From positions 124,001 through 188,000 of the forward strand of contig CAXKVR010000107.1 in NCBI GenBank assembly GCA_964058845.1: a stretch of 64,000 nt of DNA, written 5' to 3'. Below the pieces are notes generated by a model that searched no databases, had not been told where the DNA came from, and worked only from the letters and a program-made list of their open reading frames with translations. The translations under genes were made by a program, and so were the position numbers. Position 1 is the first letter of the stretch. Each line of letters begins with the position of its first letter. Of this stretch, positions 1 through 12,132 are shown in pieces. This DNA is from Carex sylvatica. Its lineage: Eukaryota > Streptophyta > Magnoliopsida > Poales > Cyperaceae.

Positions 1-130
1 ACTCAAATCTCTAGTTTCAAAGTTCAAATAGTTAATCCGAACTTCTCAATATGTTCTTCATATTGAAATGTGCTTGAAGACCAAATTTTATATTTTTTGA
101 AAAAATTTTACTATTTTTTTAAAAAATTTC
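1..130. repeat. Partial hairpin MITE arm (core family) in MADS intron 2
   Basis: The sequence matches the conserved arm of the hairpin MITEs at 15.1, 15.6, 44.5 and 54 kb: 'ccgaact..tcaatatgttcttcatatt', then 'gcttgaagaccaaattttatatttttt', then 'ttttactatttttt'. Only one arm is present before the window edge. It lies in the second intron of the MADS gene. Confidence 0.55.
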
Positions 131-265
131 AAAATCAGTATTTTTCATTAAATAATCAAAATAAAAAAAGCATGGTAGTCTATCTCTTGATTTACTTATT
201 ATATATTCATGCAATATATTTTTTGTTGAGTAAAAGCAAGGTGTCTATAGTTTAAGGAATAGTAC

Positions 266-3200
266 CTGTATATTTTGTTCTGTAGCTCTCTTATGATGGT
301 TGGCACTCTCCTTAGAGTGACTTTTGTACCTCTCAATTGTCTTTGGCATGCTAAGGAAGAAATAAATAAATAAATCGAAGTCAGATAAAAAGCAACTTAA
401 AACACAAGCTGCAATAAATAATGTGTACAGTACACAAAAATATGCAATCAATATTCTCAAGATGAAGTGGAAACAAAAATTTTACTTACTAGGTTTTTTC
501 AGGTATAATCAATTACGGTTTCCTCAATAAGGATGTTTGGCTTAATTTTGTGCTTAAACATTTTTTTTTTATGTTTTGCCAAATGTGCTTGGGATTGTCC
601 GGATATTGTTCTCAAGTTTTTGATACTACTGTTCCAAATATAAACAGTCTTTCAGTATGCAATGAAAGTATCTGATGATATATTTGTTTGAAGCTATGGT
701 GGTCAACAACAGTGGTTTTCAACAAATGAGAGAGAACGCCTAAGGGCTTTTCCCTCAAAAAAAAATAAAAAATAAAAAATGAGAGAGAAATGTTGAAGTT
801 CACAGTACCAAAGGCCTAAGGCCCAAATTATCCTTCTGGATTGTTTAAGATGTACTAGATATTTGTAGCGCATTGTATATCTAGATTAATCTTAAACCGA
901 CTTTGCTTATGTCGGTAGAAATAAAAGTTTTGTGGAAGTTTCTATCACCGACATATGAATATAAATAGAGCTCATGTATGCCGTGAGGTTAGAATTAGAG
1001 AGTGAGAAGTGTGAGAAGAAATATATCAAATCTTTGTAAACTCTTGTATTTCATTAAATAAAAGATATATAAACTCCTCTCTTCTATGTTTACAATTAGA
1101 GGTGTTCATTGGATTCGGTTTCATTGATTTTGAACTGAATTGAATTAGTTTGGACCAAACGGTTCGGTTTTTTTCGATTTAATGGTTCAGTTCGGTTTGC
1201 TTTTTAAAATCGAATTATAACTTCAGTTCAGTTTGGAAATTTTCAAAACCGAAATAATCGAACCGATCGAACTTTTATATATTATGAATTTGGTCCGAAC
1301 CACCCTGATTTATTTCTTAATCAATTGATTTAAATACTTCGGTTTATTTCTTAATATCTCAGTTTATTTCTTAATATCCCGATTTATTTCTTAATAACTT
1401 TAGTTTATTATAAATCAATTGTTTTAAATAAAAAATAATAATATATTTCGGATAAACCGAACAAATCAAAATAGAACTTTGATTCGGCTCGATTCGATTG
1501 TAATGCTAAATTGGTTCGATTCGGTTCTATTTTTAAACCGAATTATAACTTTGGTTTGCCTAATTTGATTTGATTTCAACCGAGTCGAGCCGATGAACAC
1601 CCCTATCGACAATTTGATTACATTTCCAACATTTTATATCAGAGTTTCAGGTTCGAGTATCAACTTAGCGAAGTAGACAAGGGCGTTCATGTAATATAAG
1701 AACCATCCTAAGATGATGTCTTCATGTACTGACGTAACTATAGCGCAGTCTATGGTTCCCGTATTTCTTAGAGAAAATTATGCCATGTGAAAGATCAAGA
1801 TGCGGACGCTGCTACTCTCGCAGGAATTGTGGAATGTCGTCGAACAAGGTTTTACGACGTCAACAGAAGCATTGATGCGAGAGCAAAACAACAACAAATA
1901 AAGGATGCCAAGGCCCTATTTCTAATTCAACAGTGTTACTGAAAGTCTATTTCCACGAATAAGTGTAGCAACTACATCGAAGAAAGTATGAGGCTTTGAG
2001 AGAGGAGTTTGAAGGTGTTGGGGCTGATTTAAAAATGTGGAATACCAGTACACCAAGTACCAACTACAAGAAGTTCACAATAGACCCAATAAACTATATA
2101 CCAACAAGAACCGTGAAGTTAGACAAATTCAACCTTGCATACAACCAAATATATCAAAGTAGAGAAAATATGTTATCGCGAGATAGGTCGAGTCCAAAAA
2201 GCATGCAAAAGAAAGCAAACACAGAGATTAGGTGGTTCGGTCGAGCTTACTCCACCGGAAGGCAAACGACCAATGATAAACATAAATTATATAACCATTC
2301 TATCTTGTACTTTGAATATAAAGTGAATAGAATACACCTAGAATCAAGTAACTGCGGTTGTTTGACTTTAAAATGCAGGAAAAGATGAAAACTGAAGAAA
2401 ATACCTTTCAGTGCGTCCGCACTCACCATCAGTGCGGGTCAGCCACCCGCACTCAGCACCTCAGCGCAACCCAGAAAAAGTCCGAGCGTAATGCATCCGC
2501 ACTCATCTCCAGTGCGGGTCATCCATCCTCACTCGATACTTGAGCCAATTTCAGAAACTCTGGAACAGCACAGGAAATTCTCCAGTGCGGGTCAGTCACC
2601 CGCACTCTCACTCAGTGCGGACGCACTGAACCCGCAGGCAGCCAGAATTACACGGTTTCTATTTTTAGCGAGCCAGAGACGCTTCTTGATAGCTAAATTT
2701 GGACACATCAGTCCAGAGAAATAAAGCAAATATAGCACCCACTAACCCCACCTTCTAATCTCTAAAATTGGGCATAGTCTTTTGCTATATAAGAGAGGTT
2801 CATTTTCCATTGAGAGGGGGAACACATCTCACACATATCTCATATCTCTCATCTTATAACTCTCTTTCTTTCACCCCTTGGTGCATGCCAATTTCCATAT
2901 GACGATAAATCTGCAGCCATTCTGGAAGTTCCGGAAGCTTTTCAAGGAAGGAGAAGAAGATCCAAACAAGATTGAGGTTCTTGATTCAATAAAGGGTGTA
3001 ACTATTTCTTTATCTCATTTCATCTTATTTTTGTCAGCTTTTGTAATGGATCTCTCCAAGAGAGAGTGGATCTCTCTCTAAGGGTTTAGGTCAATGTATG
3101 AACTTGTTTAATTATATTTATTCGGTTATATTGTTTTTATTATGATTGTTTGATTTAATGGTAATTTCTGTGAATTATTCTTTATGATTTCATATACTTG

Positions 3201-6200
3201 CAATTACAAGTACCATGTTAGGATTAATGAATTAAAGTAGCTAGAAATCGTGCAATGTCCTGTTTTTTCGCTTTAATCATTAAATTCCAACATAGGTCGA
3301 GTAATCCACCCTGCATCAATCAAATCATAAAGGTAGAGGATATCTTATTAACAATAGGATATAAATCGGATCTCCAGAAATTAGAGTTAGGGTTTGGTGA
3401 GGTAGGTATTTCTGAAGTCAAACCCCTAATTTGGACACTTTAGAACAAATATTGTGAAATACTTTAAATTATGTGTTTAAAAATCCCAACAGAAGGCTCT
3501 GAGAAGTTGAAAGCGGTGAAGTTGCAAACACTAAGAAGACAATTTCAAAACCTCCAAATGAAGGAGTCGGAGAAGATCAAGGAGTATTTCTCGCAAGTCG
3601 TCGAAAATGTGAACTAGATGCTGATGTTTAGAGAAGACATCTCTGATAGTTGAAAAAAAATTTAATTAGCCTCACCAATAAGTATGATTACATCATTACT
3701 TCGATAAAAGAATCGAAAGATCTATCGGCGCTTTTGATTCAACAACTGATGAGTTTCTTGGAGTCACACGAAGAGAGAAAGCTCCAGCGCGAAGGAAATT
3801 TAGTGGAAGACGCATTCCACTCCAAGCGAAGCTTCAGACCTCGATATAACCCCATGAGTCAACAAAATATCCAAGAAAAAGGCGGTCCACGACAAGATGC
3901 AGAAAAACAATCCGCAGAAGGAGAAAGCACCATGTTCGAGTTATTCAAATTTATGGTGTGATATACATAAAAGGTCGAATCACAGTACATCAGAATGTTG
4001 GTCAACAAAGAGGTGCAATAAATGCAAGAAGGTCGGCCACATAGCTAGAATGTGCAAATCAATAATTAGTGACCGAGCGAACTTCATAAAAGAAAAGGAG
4101 AGCCATGAAAGTATTTTCTATGCGTGCCACACAACCAAAGAAGAAAAAGGTGACAATCTTTGACAGTGATTGCACAAATCAGATGACCGGAAACCGCAAA
4201 TTATTTTACCACATCGATACTTAGTATGAGACAAAGGTGCGTATGGAAAATGGCTCAATTATTCAAGCAAAAGGCAAGGGCAGTATTGCCATACAAACCA
4301 AGATGGGTCCAAAATTTATCCGAGATATATTGCTGGTTTCGAACCTAAAACAAAATTTATGAGTGTGGGGCAATTAGTGCAAAATAGATATGCAGTTCAT
4401 TTTGAAGATGGAGACTGCAAAATTTTTGACCGAAAAAACAAAAATAAAGCGATAGCAAGAATACAAATGGAGAAGTCTAGAAGCTTCACACTCCACACAA
4501 GCTACGCTCCGCATTTGGCACTAAGAAATGAGGTGATCGAGCCACGAGAGAGGTGATACACAATGCCAAGATGGGTCAAGTTCAAGCATTACTTTAAGTC
4601 CAGGTTCAAACCCGAGTGCTAGTCGAAGAGCTAAAGAAGGGTCTACGATATCAGAGTCATCCCCCAAGCAAGCAAGATCTTTACCCTAAATTTACGAGTC
4701 ATCTAATTTTTCATTTGTTGAACCCCAAAGTCTTGAGAGGCGAAGCAAGAAAATTAGATAAAGGCCATGAAGAACAAAATACAAATGATTGAGAAGAACA
4801 ACACTCAAAAGCTTGTAAATCGACCAAAAGATCGTGAAGTCATTGGTGATAAATGCATCTACAAGACAGATAAATCCTTGCAGCTAAGCTAAAAACTACA
4901 AAACAAAATTGATGACAAAAGACTTCATACAAAACTCCAACATCAACTATTGAAAAACATATGTTCCGATGAGAAAGTTAGAAGTTCAAAAGAAGTTGCC
5001 ATCATATCAACATGGCGTTAAATCGACATTTCTCGACACAAAATTTCATATCAAGGAGAAGAGAATAGAGGATATAGAAAATTAATCGTCAAATTAAAAT
5101 TTAAAGAAAATTAAGTCGGTACTGAAGAGTAATGTTGAAATTCACTGTATCGTAGGCCATATATAATCTAGATTAATCTTAAAATTTAAAATTGTCCTTC
5201 TAGATTGTTCAAGATGTACTAGAAATTTGTAGCCCATATATAATCTAGATTAATCTTAAAATTTAAAATTGTCCTTCTAGATTGTTCAAGATGTACTAGA
5301 ACTTTGTAGCCCATATATAATCTAGATTAATCTTAAGCTGGCTTTGCTAATGGTCGGTAGAAACAAAAATTATGTGGAAGATTCTATCACTGATATGTAT
5401 GAATATAAATAGAGCTCATGTATGCCGTGAGGTTAGAATTAGAGAGTGAGAAAGTGTGAGAGTAGAAATATATCAAATTTTTGTAAACTCTTATATTCCA
5501 TTAAATAAAAGAAGTCTCAAGTTATATAAATTTCTCTCTTCTATACTCACAATCCGATTACATTTCCAACAAGAAAGAGAGAATGAAGATAATTACAAAC
5601 TTAACTTTTTTATAATTTTCTTAATATTCCCTATAACATGATTGCCTATTACATCTGTGTTATTGCCTTAAAACATCAGATAAAAACTCTAGAAATTTGT
5701 ACATAATTAAAGAAAGAAAATGAATAACAACAGTGGATTAACTGTGCATGTTTTAATTAAATACTCATATCTTTAATTCCTTAATTTATAACTCTCAACA
5801 TTATTTTTGATGTTCTAATCTACATGTATCCTCATATTAGATTTTTATGGAAAGAGTATTGTTGTGACAAGGGGTATTTGGGGGCTTGGATGGCAACAAC
5901 TCTTAACTGAATTGAATCAAATCAAGGAGTTATAACATAAGCATGACATACAAGAGTGCTTCAAGTATCACCAAAATGTAATTTTATGAGTAATTATAAT
6001 TTTGCACTTATCTTCATCCATAGAAAATATTATTGTGGCAAATACTACATACAATGAGGAATAGCTGCCAATTCTCTCTCTCCCTTTGAAATCTTCGTAG
6101 AGACTGCAAATCGTGAGAGGGGCCTGAACTCTCAACCTTTGAGTACCCACAATCCTAAAACTTTTTTCTAGCTAATTATGATACTACCACATCTCCTCTC

Positions 6201-9200
6201 TCTCTCTCTCTCTCTAGTGGTGGTGAGACTTTCATGAGAAAAAAAATGTATATTTTCCAGAATTATTCTTTCCATTGAAGATATGAAGTTTCAACAGTTT
6301 CAACATTAACAAATATAGGTATATATCAATGATTCATGCAAGTGCACCCAAGATACCTTACCAAGTTCTAAACTTGTGTGCATAGATAGAACTCTGGATA
6401 AAAAGGATAGAAATGTAAATATTAACTCATGATAGCATTGTCCGGAAAATCCATTGCGTCCCTTAGACCAATAACAATAAATCGTTAATTATATGCACAA
6501 ACACAGAATTAAAATAAAAACATTTTAAACTATAGCCTAAATATATATTCATTATACGTACACTCCATGATTTCAAGTCCACGTAAGAGCTAGATTTGCC
6601 AAGAAAGTAAGAAAGTAACATTTTTTTGGTATCAAGTTAGTACTAACATTCAACAGATATGTTATTATACTTTGTCTCATGTTGCCTTTTGCTACTCTAC
6701 ACTCTTTTTGCAAAAAATGTACATTTTTTCTAATTTGTAGGTCAATGTTAAAGAAATACATTATTGAATCCCTCTAGAAATATCTCTAAATTTTCTTAAA
6801 GCAATAAAGCATATATATAATTCAAAGTACTGATTGCTTTGTTTGAATTTTACTAAATAAGCAACCTTAAAAAAAAAAAAATTGTGATGTGACAACTGTA
6901 TCTAGAATAAAGAAAGCAAAAGTGTGCTATTAATTGGAAATGGCCCTATTTTGAAAATGGAAGTCAACATAGTAAACATAAATAGTTGCTAGTTTTCTAA
7001 AATATTGGAATAATTTAATATATGTCTGTGCCTAGGAATAGCTGCTGCAAATAATGCAGAATATAAGTTGCCACAAAAAACGTTAGCAAAGCAAAATTAT
7101 ACATACCCCAACAAAATCATACTCTTAAGAATTTTGTAAGTTGATTTGTCCAATTTAATCATATTTTCTAAGAAACTTGCTTTCATTTCTTTATTTTATG
7201 ATTTCAGTTTCTTTTCTTTTGTGATATGTTATTTTTTAAGCAATTGGGTTGATAAGCTTTTAGATAAAAAAAATTATTCTAGGTCTCAAATTCAAATTTT
7301 ATTTGTAGCATGAGCAGACAGCACATATACTTGGCATATGATCTCATGTGATTCAACATTTTGTACTTGCCATTTATTTGTGTATTAAATTAACAAAGAT
7401 GTGTAAGCACACCTCGATATATTGATTTCCACAGATTTCAAAATGCCATCTTATATTTGTAATGATATAATAATATTTATATTTACTTTGCTATTTTTTG
7501 TAAACTTATTACTATGACCAAAGGGTCAAGGTTACTACATTGTACATATTTCTTTAGTATCAATATATATCTTAGTGGAAGCTCTCCACTAACCTTCAAA
7601 AAAATTATCTATATTTACTTCTTCTTCATTTTTAAGCGGCAGGATGGAGAATCAGTCTAGTATAATGACTAAGAAATTACCTTCATGTGATAGGTAACGG
7701 ATTTAAAACAATGTCTCCTCTGAAAGTGAGATACAGGCCTTAAATTCTCATCTCATGCTCAAAAGAAAATTAGAGAAGGAACCTTAAAGTGGGCAGAATC
7801 ACTATCACTATGATGCCAATGTATATGGTTGTTGACTTATGTTGTATTCATTATTTATTTATTTATTTTCTTAGATTTATCTTTTAGAACAATCCACCCT
7901 TCGTCTACCTTCGGTTTCTAGATAAGATTCAGATGTATTTACAATATTTTGATCATTTTGTGGTATGGTTTAATGTGATGCAATGTTGCTATTTTTACAA
8001 ATTGAGTATTGTGATGTATTTGATGTACTCGTGTGTAGTTTTATTACTAATTCTCTTAGAAACATCTCCATATGTTTCCATTTATAATTGTCATTAAATC
8101 TTCTAAAGTTATATATCTCCATTTGTTATCATTTATATTATTTATTGTAACTACATGCCAATAAAGTATGGAGATGAATGGATCTTTCCTTTTTTTCCTT
8201 TTTGTGTTCTTTGAAAATGCAAAGTTAAACATATCTTCTATGGAGTTCACATTTGTTAGCATAATTGGTTTATCTCAAATCGAAGGAGCAGTGTAACAAT
8301 AGGTAAATCCCGTACAACTGGTTACTAGCTAGCAAGTGATCAATTTATTTTATTGTCTAATCAAACAGTTTTTGTACTATATATATCTCTATATTTCATG
8401 CAGGACGAACAGATAATCATTTCTCCATTTCAAGTTTGTCTTAAAAAGTCATACCGAGCTAACAATAGAGCAATAAATTCATTTCCTATTTAGGATATAA
8501 AGGAAGAAAAAGCCAACTATAGATTGTACTATAAAAGGCATGGTCTATATATATGACCAAAACAAAGCAACCTAGCTAAAAAATCTAGGCCTTAGATCCT
8601 TTCTCGCCAAATATGCTGTTTCGGATTTTTACCATGAGAGGAAGGAGACAGAAAACTTAAATTTTCAAAATCAAGAGCGTTGTGTTGGTACGGATTTATG
8701 TACTATTATTTTGCGATTCTTATTTACACAATGGAAAGTACAGCAACGTTAAATTTTCCAAATTTAAAAAAAAGTTGTGCGGGGTACGGCCGGATTTATC
8801 TACTGTTATTTTACAAAACAAAATTCGGAAACAAGTGAAATAAATATATGCATACTATTAAGGAAAAACAAAAGAAATCTTGCTCAACTGTTACAAGTTC
8901 TCCAGGAATGTTAAGAGGAACTTTAAAACGAAGAAATCAAAGGTTTAGCACTCAAACTGAACTGGAATGTTGCAAAAATTGAACGGATCTCAGTTGAACC
9001 AAAATAACACAGTAAAAAAGAAAACAACTCAATAAAAAATATCTAGCCTTCTTGAGGAATCAAAGATGCATAGAACAAAAGAGAAATTAATTAAGACGAA
9101 GAGTGATCAGTACCTGGTACTTGAGAACTCGTAGAGCTTTCCCCGGGGAGAAAAAACAATTAGTCCGACTTCGGCCTCGCATAGCACAGACAACTCAAAC

Positions 9201-9295
9201 GCCTTCTTGAGAAGCCCACTTCGCCGCTTGGAGAAGGTGACTTGGCGGCTTGTCGGGTTCTCGATCCGCTTCATCTCAGTCTTTCCTCTCACCAT
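266..9295 (-). CDS. SOC1-like: SOC1/TM3-clade MADS-box transcription factor, 5' part (exons 1-2)
   Basis: Type II (MIKC) MADS-domain transcription factor; family members bind CArG boxes as dimers in the nucleus, and the SOC1 clade integrates flowering signals. Exon 1 is 9295-9114 (182 bp). It encodes the whole MADS domain, beginning [13 protein letters not shown] and containing [20 protein letters not shown]; the MVRGKT start is a SOC1-clade hallmark. The donor is AG|gtactg at 9113. Exon 2 is 350-266 (85 bp), with acceptor cttag at 355-351 and donor CAG|gtacta at 265. It encodes the I-region [16 protein letters not shown] and ends NIQ. Exon 1 phase (2 nt) plus the first base of exon 2 gives a serine codon, so the frame is continuous. 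Intron 1 is 8,763 bp and contains the copia element at 791-5571 in antisense. K-box and C-terminal exons lie beyond the left edge. The split between SOC1 and its AGL14/19/42-like relatives cannot be decided from this part. Confidence 0.93.
791..1631 (+). repeat. 5' LTR of copia element, interrupted by a hAT-like insertion
   Basis: Starts TGTTGAAG and ends TTTCCAACA. It is homologous to 5133-5571 apart from the 509 bp insertion at 1097-1605. It lacks the tandem duplication present in the 3' LTR. Confidence 0.92.
1097..1605. mobile_element. hAT-like non-autonomous element nested in the 5' LTR
   Basis: Terminal inverted repeats TAGAGGTGTTCATTGG and (reverse) TAGGGGTGTTCATCGG. Flanking 8 bp are tttacaat (1089-1096) and tcgacaat (1606-1613), 6 of 8 matching, as expected for a decayed hAT target duplication. 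The interior is rich in GGTTCGG/CCGAACC words. The 3' LTR of the same copia element has an uninterrupted site at the equivalent place, confirming the insertion. Confidence 0.82.
1713..4893 (+). pseudogene. Degenerate copia gag-pol
   Basis: gag starts near 1713 ([13 protein letters not shown]), and a conserved Trp codon has become a stop in [14 protein letters not shown]. The gag resumes after the nested insertion with [18 protein letters not shown], again with stops. A zinc knuckle [14 protein letters not shown] (CX2CX4HX4C) lies at about 4018-4060, after a frame change from the preceding gag ORF. A protease-like motif [11 protein letters not shown] follows at about 4160. The GAG-pre-integrase segment is at 4359-4556 ([19 protein letters not shown]). 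Near 4764-4880 only the beginning of RT remains ([12 protein letters not shown]). Integrase, the RT catalytic core and RNase H are missing, so the element cannot move on its own. Confidence 0.85.
1990..3491 (+). mobile_element. Nested insertion in copia gag, mostly a truncated LTR related to 20078-22074
   Basis: Sequence from 2274 (TGATAAACATAAATTATA) onward is homologous, in the same order, to the solo LTR at 20078: the aatagaatacacctagaatcaag block, the AGTGCGG words, ggcatagtcttttgctat, the gggtttaggtcaatg block and a late ggacac block. It lacks about the last 600 bp of that LTR. The 1990-2273 part is not in the solo LTR and is unidentified. The flanks gaggctttgagag and gaaggctctgagaag both match the gag codons expected at this place, so the insertion is bounded by a short imperfect duplication. 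Confidence 0.75.
5133..5571 (+). repeat. 3' LTR of copia element, with internal ~70 bp tandem duplication
   Basis: Homologous to the 5' LTR. A segment containing 'gtagcccatatataatctag' and 'ttctagattgttcaagatg' occurs twice in tandem at about 5150-5330 but once in the 5' LTR, so the duplication arose after insertion or during the last replication cycle. Confidence 0.88.
5577..9106. other. Remainder of MADS intron 1, AT-rich
   Basis: No additional exon is visible on the minus strand. It contains a (TC)n run near 6195-6217, homopolymer runs and a possible SINE fragment at 7640-7745. Large intron 1 with regulatory content is common in MIKC MADS genes, but I see no specific motif cluster here. 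Confidence 0.5.
7640..7745 (+). repeat. Possible tRNA-derived SINE fragment
   Basis: An A-box-like stretch (agtctagtataatgactaag) is followed about 30 nt later by a B-box-like stretch (ggatttaaaacaatgtctcc), the layout of a tRNA-derived Pol III promoter. It is degenerate, with no clear poly(A) tail or target duplication. Confidence 0.35.
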
Positions 9296-10667
9296 TTCTA
9301 CTCTACCTCGATCCCTTGCTCAACCTCAACCAGTTACTTGATTACACTAAAAGGGCAATGGTAGAAACAGAACCAAAAAAAAAAAAAGGTAAGGGGAAAG
9401 ATAAGGGGGTTAGCTAGCTAGATCTTGTTTTATTAGGAAGCAAACGAACTAACCAAAAATGGGAAAAATGGGGAGAACAAAGTGGGGTCTTTGTTTTTTC
9501 CTAAACAAGGACCCCTTTATTTGGAAGAGTAGAGGAAATGAGAGAGAAGACTTGGATGGCCACAATCGGTTTCTTTCCTTATTCGTTCCTCCCTGGCGGA
9601 GAAATTTTAGAAATAAAACCATGGGACCGGAGCTGAAAAGGACCGCCATTTCCACATTTTTATTACATACATTCCATTCCAATTCAAGTAAACAAATTTA
9701 ACGAAAAATTAACAAACAAATCTGATTATTATTTGTATGGCATAATGCACATTGCGCACACAGAGAAAAAGATAGAGCATCAAGGAATGGATTTTTTTGG
9801 AAAAGTTAAAAAGAGCATCCATTCCTTTTTTTCCACCCATGTTACTTTTGATTCTTTTATGGCTGCAATCTTGTGATTTCCTGTGCCGAGTCAAGTACAG
9901 TGCCCTCCATAACTCGCCCCACGAAAGTAAAACAAATAGACATCGGACGTATTATATCATAGGTGGATCTGAAAATAGGCGCTATTAATGAATGTATAGT
10001 TGGTACTGTTATGAAGCTACGGATGTTGCATACCCTTTCAAGGAAGTGCTACCCCATAGGGGTTTTTCTCACTTTAAACTTTAAAGTGATTTCGTACGAG
10101 AAATTAAAATATTTTATTTTCCACTTTGGATATTATTAATTGGAAGAAGATATGTGGTCACGTTACAGCTAGGCAAATAATATATATGTTCCTCTCCGAA
10201 AAAGACAAATAAAATTATTTTTCATGTTGGGTGTATGGAGATGTTATTATATATTCAATTGGATAATTAGTTAGTTCAGACGTTTGTAAGCATTAATTTT
10301 AATTAGTTCACATACTACATTTTTGTTTATGCAGACTAAAACTTTAATTTTTATCTAATTTCTATAATTTATATTCACAGCTCATCAATGTTTATATATT
10401 GTAAAGATAATATCATTCATGTACCTTGATCGACCTCGATTCAACTTTTACTCAAAAAAAATACTGATGTTAACAAATATATACTTCTTTTGTGTTAACA
10501 TATCAAAAAAATTGTAAATTCGTTCTCTTTTTCGCCATACTTGTTAAGAAGTGATGAATGCATCTCTTAAATAAAAGGTGGACCTGAAGAAAAACATGAG
10601 TTATGTAGTCTTTTAAATGTTTGTGATGTATGTGTTAATAACAACATAAGTATTTATAAAATAGATA
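9296..10667. other. Promoter/5'UTR side of the MADS gene; no other gene seen
   Basis: Contains the leader of the MADS gene (start context gtagaaATGGTG read on the minus strand), a CArG box and purine-rich stretches. The small ORFs on both strands here resemble no protein I recognise. Confidence 0.5.
9453..9462 (-). promoter_or_regulatory. CArG box upstream of the MADS gene
   Basis: CCAAAAATGG is a perfect CC(A/T)6GG match, about 158 bp upstream of the MADS-gene start codon. MADS-domain proteins, including those that regulate SOC1, bind such sites; use in this gene is inferred. Confidence 0.5.
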
Positions 10668-10677
10668 TATATTAAAT

Positions 10678-11071
10678 AAGTGAGGCTATGGTAATATGCA
10701 TATTACATATCGACCATTGCTATGGATTTACATTTTCATTTTAAAGTTCAACAAGTTGATATGAACAATTAAATATGTTCTTAATATGAAAAATTACTTT
10801 ATAACTAAATTTTATATTTTAAAGTCTTTAACTATTTTTATATAGATAGAAAATCACTTAATTTAAAATTTTGAAAACACCCAAAAGCAATTATTTTTTA
10901 TCTATTTAAAAATTAGTAAAATAAATCTAAAAACATATAAATTTTGATCTCGAAAGAAATCTTCGCATGAAGATCGTGTTTAAGGCCCTGCAACTCTTTG
11001 AATATTAAAATAGAAATATGAATTCATAGCAAGAGTCGGTCCTTTTTATGTATATTACCATAGCCTGACTC
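10678..11071. mobile_element. MULE-type hairpin MITE
   Basis: TIRs tgaggctatggtaatat and the reverse complement of atattaccatagcctga. A perfect 10 bp target duplication TATATTAAAT lies at 10668-10677 and 11072-11081. The interior is a degenerate form of the shared hairpin core. The 9-10 bp duplication points to the Mutator superfamily. Confidence 0.8.
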
Positions 11072-11227
11072 TATATTAAATTATATATATTGAATCAATC
11101 CTCGCCGCTAAGCTTTCTAAATGTACATTCAAGCGGCTGATGGTTGAGAAATTTGAAACAAAACATCTGAAAGACAATGTTCAAGCTTCGCCACCTTTAC
11201 TTGCAATAAGAGGAGTCTATATCCACT

Positions 11228-11369
11228 GAGGTTACAAAATATTTTCGTTTAGATCCGAGCTGCTGAGCTATTCAATTAGAATTCAAACTAATTAAATTTG
11301 AAATGAAATGCACAAGACCCTTTAATATGCAACTCTGATCCGGATCTAAAGAGAAATATTATGTTACCT
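11228..11369. mobile_element. Small hairpin MITE, degenerate
   Basis: Related to the element at 11915-12062: left end 'ggttacaaaatattttcg', right end 'gaaatattatgttacctta', with 'gatccgag' and 'gatccggatct' inside the arms. Confidence 0.5.
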
Positions 11370-11914
11370 TATCCAAACAATCCCATCGACAAATGAGAAG
11401 CTTTTTAGCAGGTAGATGACCTTTAAGCTTTAACATATAAGAAGCTGATATAGATTATGTTCCGAGGAAATGTGAAGACAATTTTTATTTTTTGGGGAGA
11501 CAATTGGGACAAGTTTTGGGATACGGTAGCAAATATCACAACTTTTCCGAAGTCCGAACTCCGAACTGAGAGATAATGTGGGCACGGATACCATACCATA
11601 TATATTATCAGCCAATCCCGATCGCCTGGGACCCACCTAGTACGAGGGTTGGGAAGCGGTCGGCATCCTCCCTGTCTAACTGTACAGACCCCCACCTAGA
11701 TCTCGACACGTGGAAATCACTGTTCAACTTGTGCCTAAATTCAATCAGATACCTAACTGCGACATTTAATTTTCACATGGTCCTAACTCCTTACTCTCCT
11801 CGGTTTTCACCTCTCTATAATTGTGCCTCCAATTCCATTGGTTCTCTCCTTAATTTTCTATCTTAACTTCCTCATCTTGTGCTCGTTTTTCAATACGAGT
11901 CCATATCCTCTCAG

Positions 11915-12062
11915 GTAACACAATATTTGTGTTTAGATTTTGACCGTTCGATCAGAATTCATATCAATCTGATTCGAAATGAAATGTAAGAAATTTAATT
12001 AATATTTGTGCAGATTCTGATCGAACGGTCCTAATCTAAATAGAAATATTATATTACCTTAT
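11915..12062. mobile_element. Small hairpin MITE
   Basis: Left arm aggtaacacaatatttgtg ... gaccgttcgatcagaat; right arm attctgatcgaacggtc ... aatattatattacctta. The arms pair over most of their length. I found no convincing target duplication. Confidence 0.65.
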
Positions 12063-12132
12063 GTGATATGAATTCATGCATAACATGCACTTTCTTTTTC
12101 TTTTGTTCTCCTTTTTTTTCATACCACAACAA

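Larger units (their letters stand above)
791..5571 (+). mobile_element. Defective Ty1/copia LTR retrotransposon inside MADS intron 1
   Basis: The 5' LTR (791-1631) and 3' LTR (5133-5571) both start TGTTGAA and end TTTCCAACA. A perfect 5 bp target duplication AGAAA flanks them (786-790 and 5572-5576). A degenerate primer-binding site (tatatcagag) follows the 5' LTR. The internal region keeps gag, zinc-knuckle, protease-like and GAG-pre-integrase pieces plus the very start of reverse transcriptase. Integrase and most of RT/RNase H are deleted. The element is sense on the + strand and therefore antisense to the host gene. Two secondary insertions (1097-1605 and about 1990-3491) interrupt it. Confidence 0.93.

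Noticed and set aside
9459..9988. ORFs upstream of the MADS gene
   Set aside because: Present on both strands, no homology seen, and they sit in the promoter/leader region.
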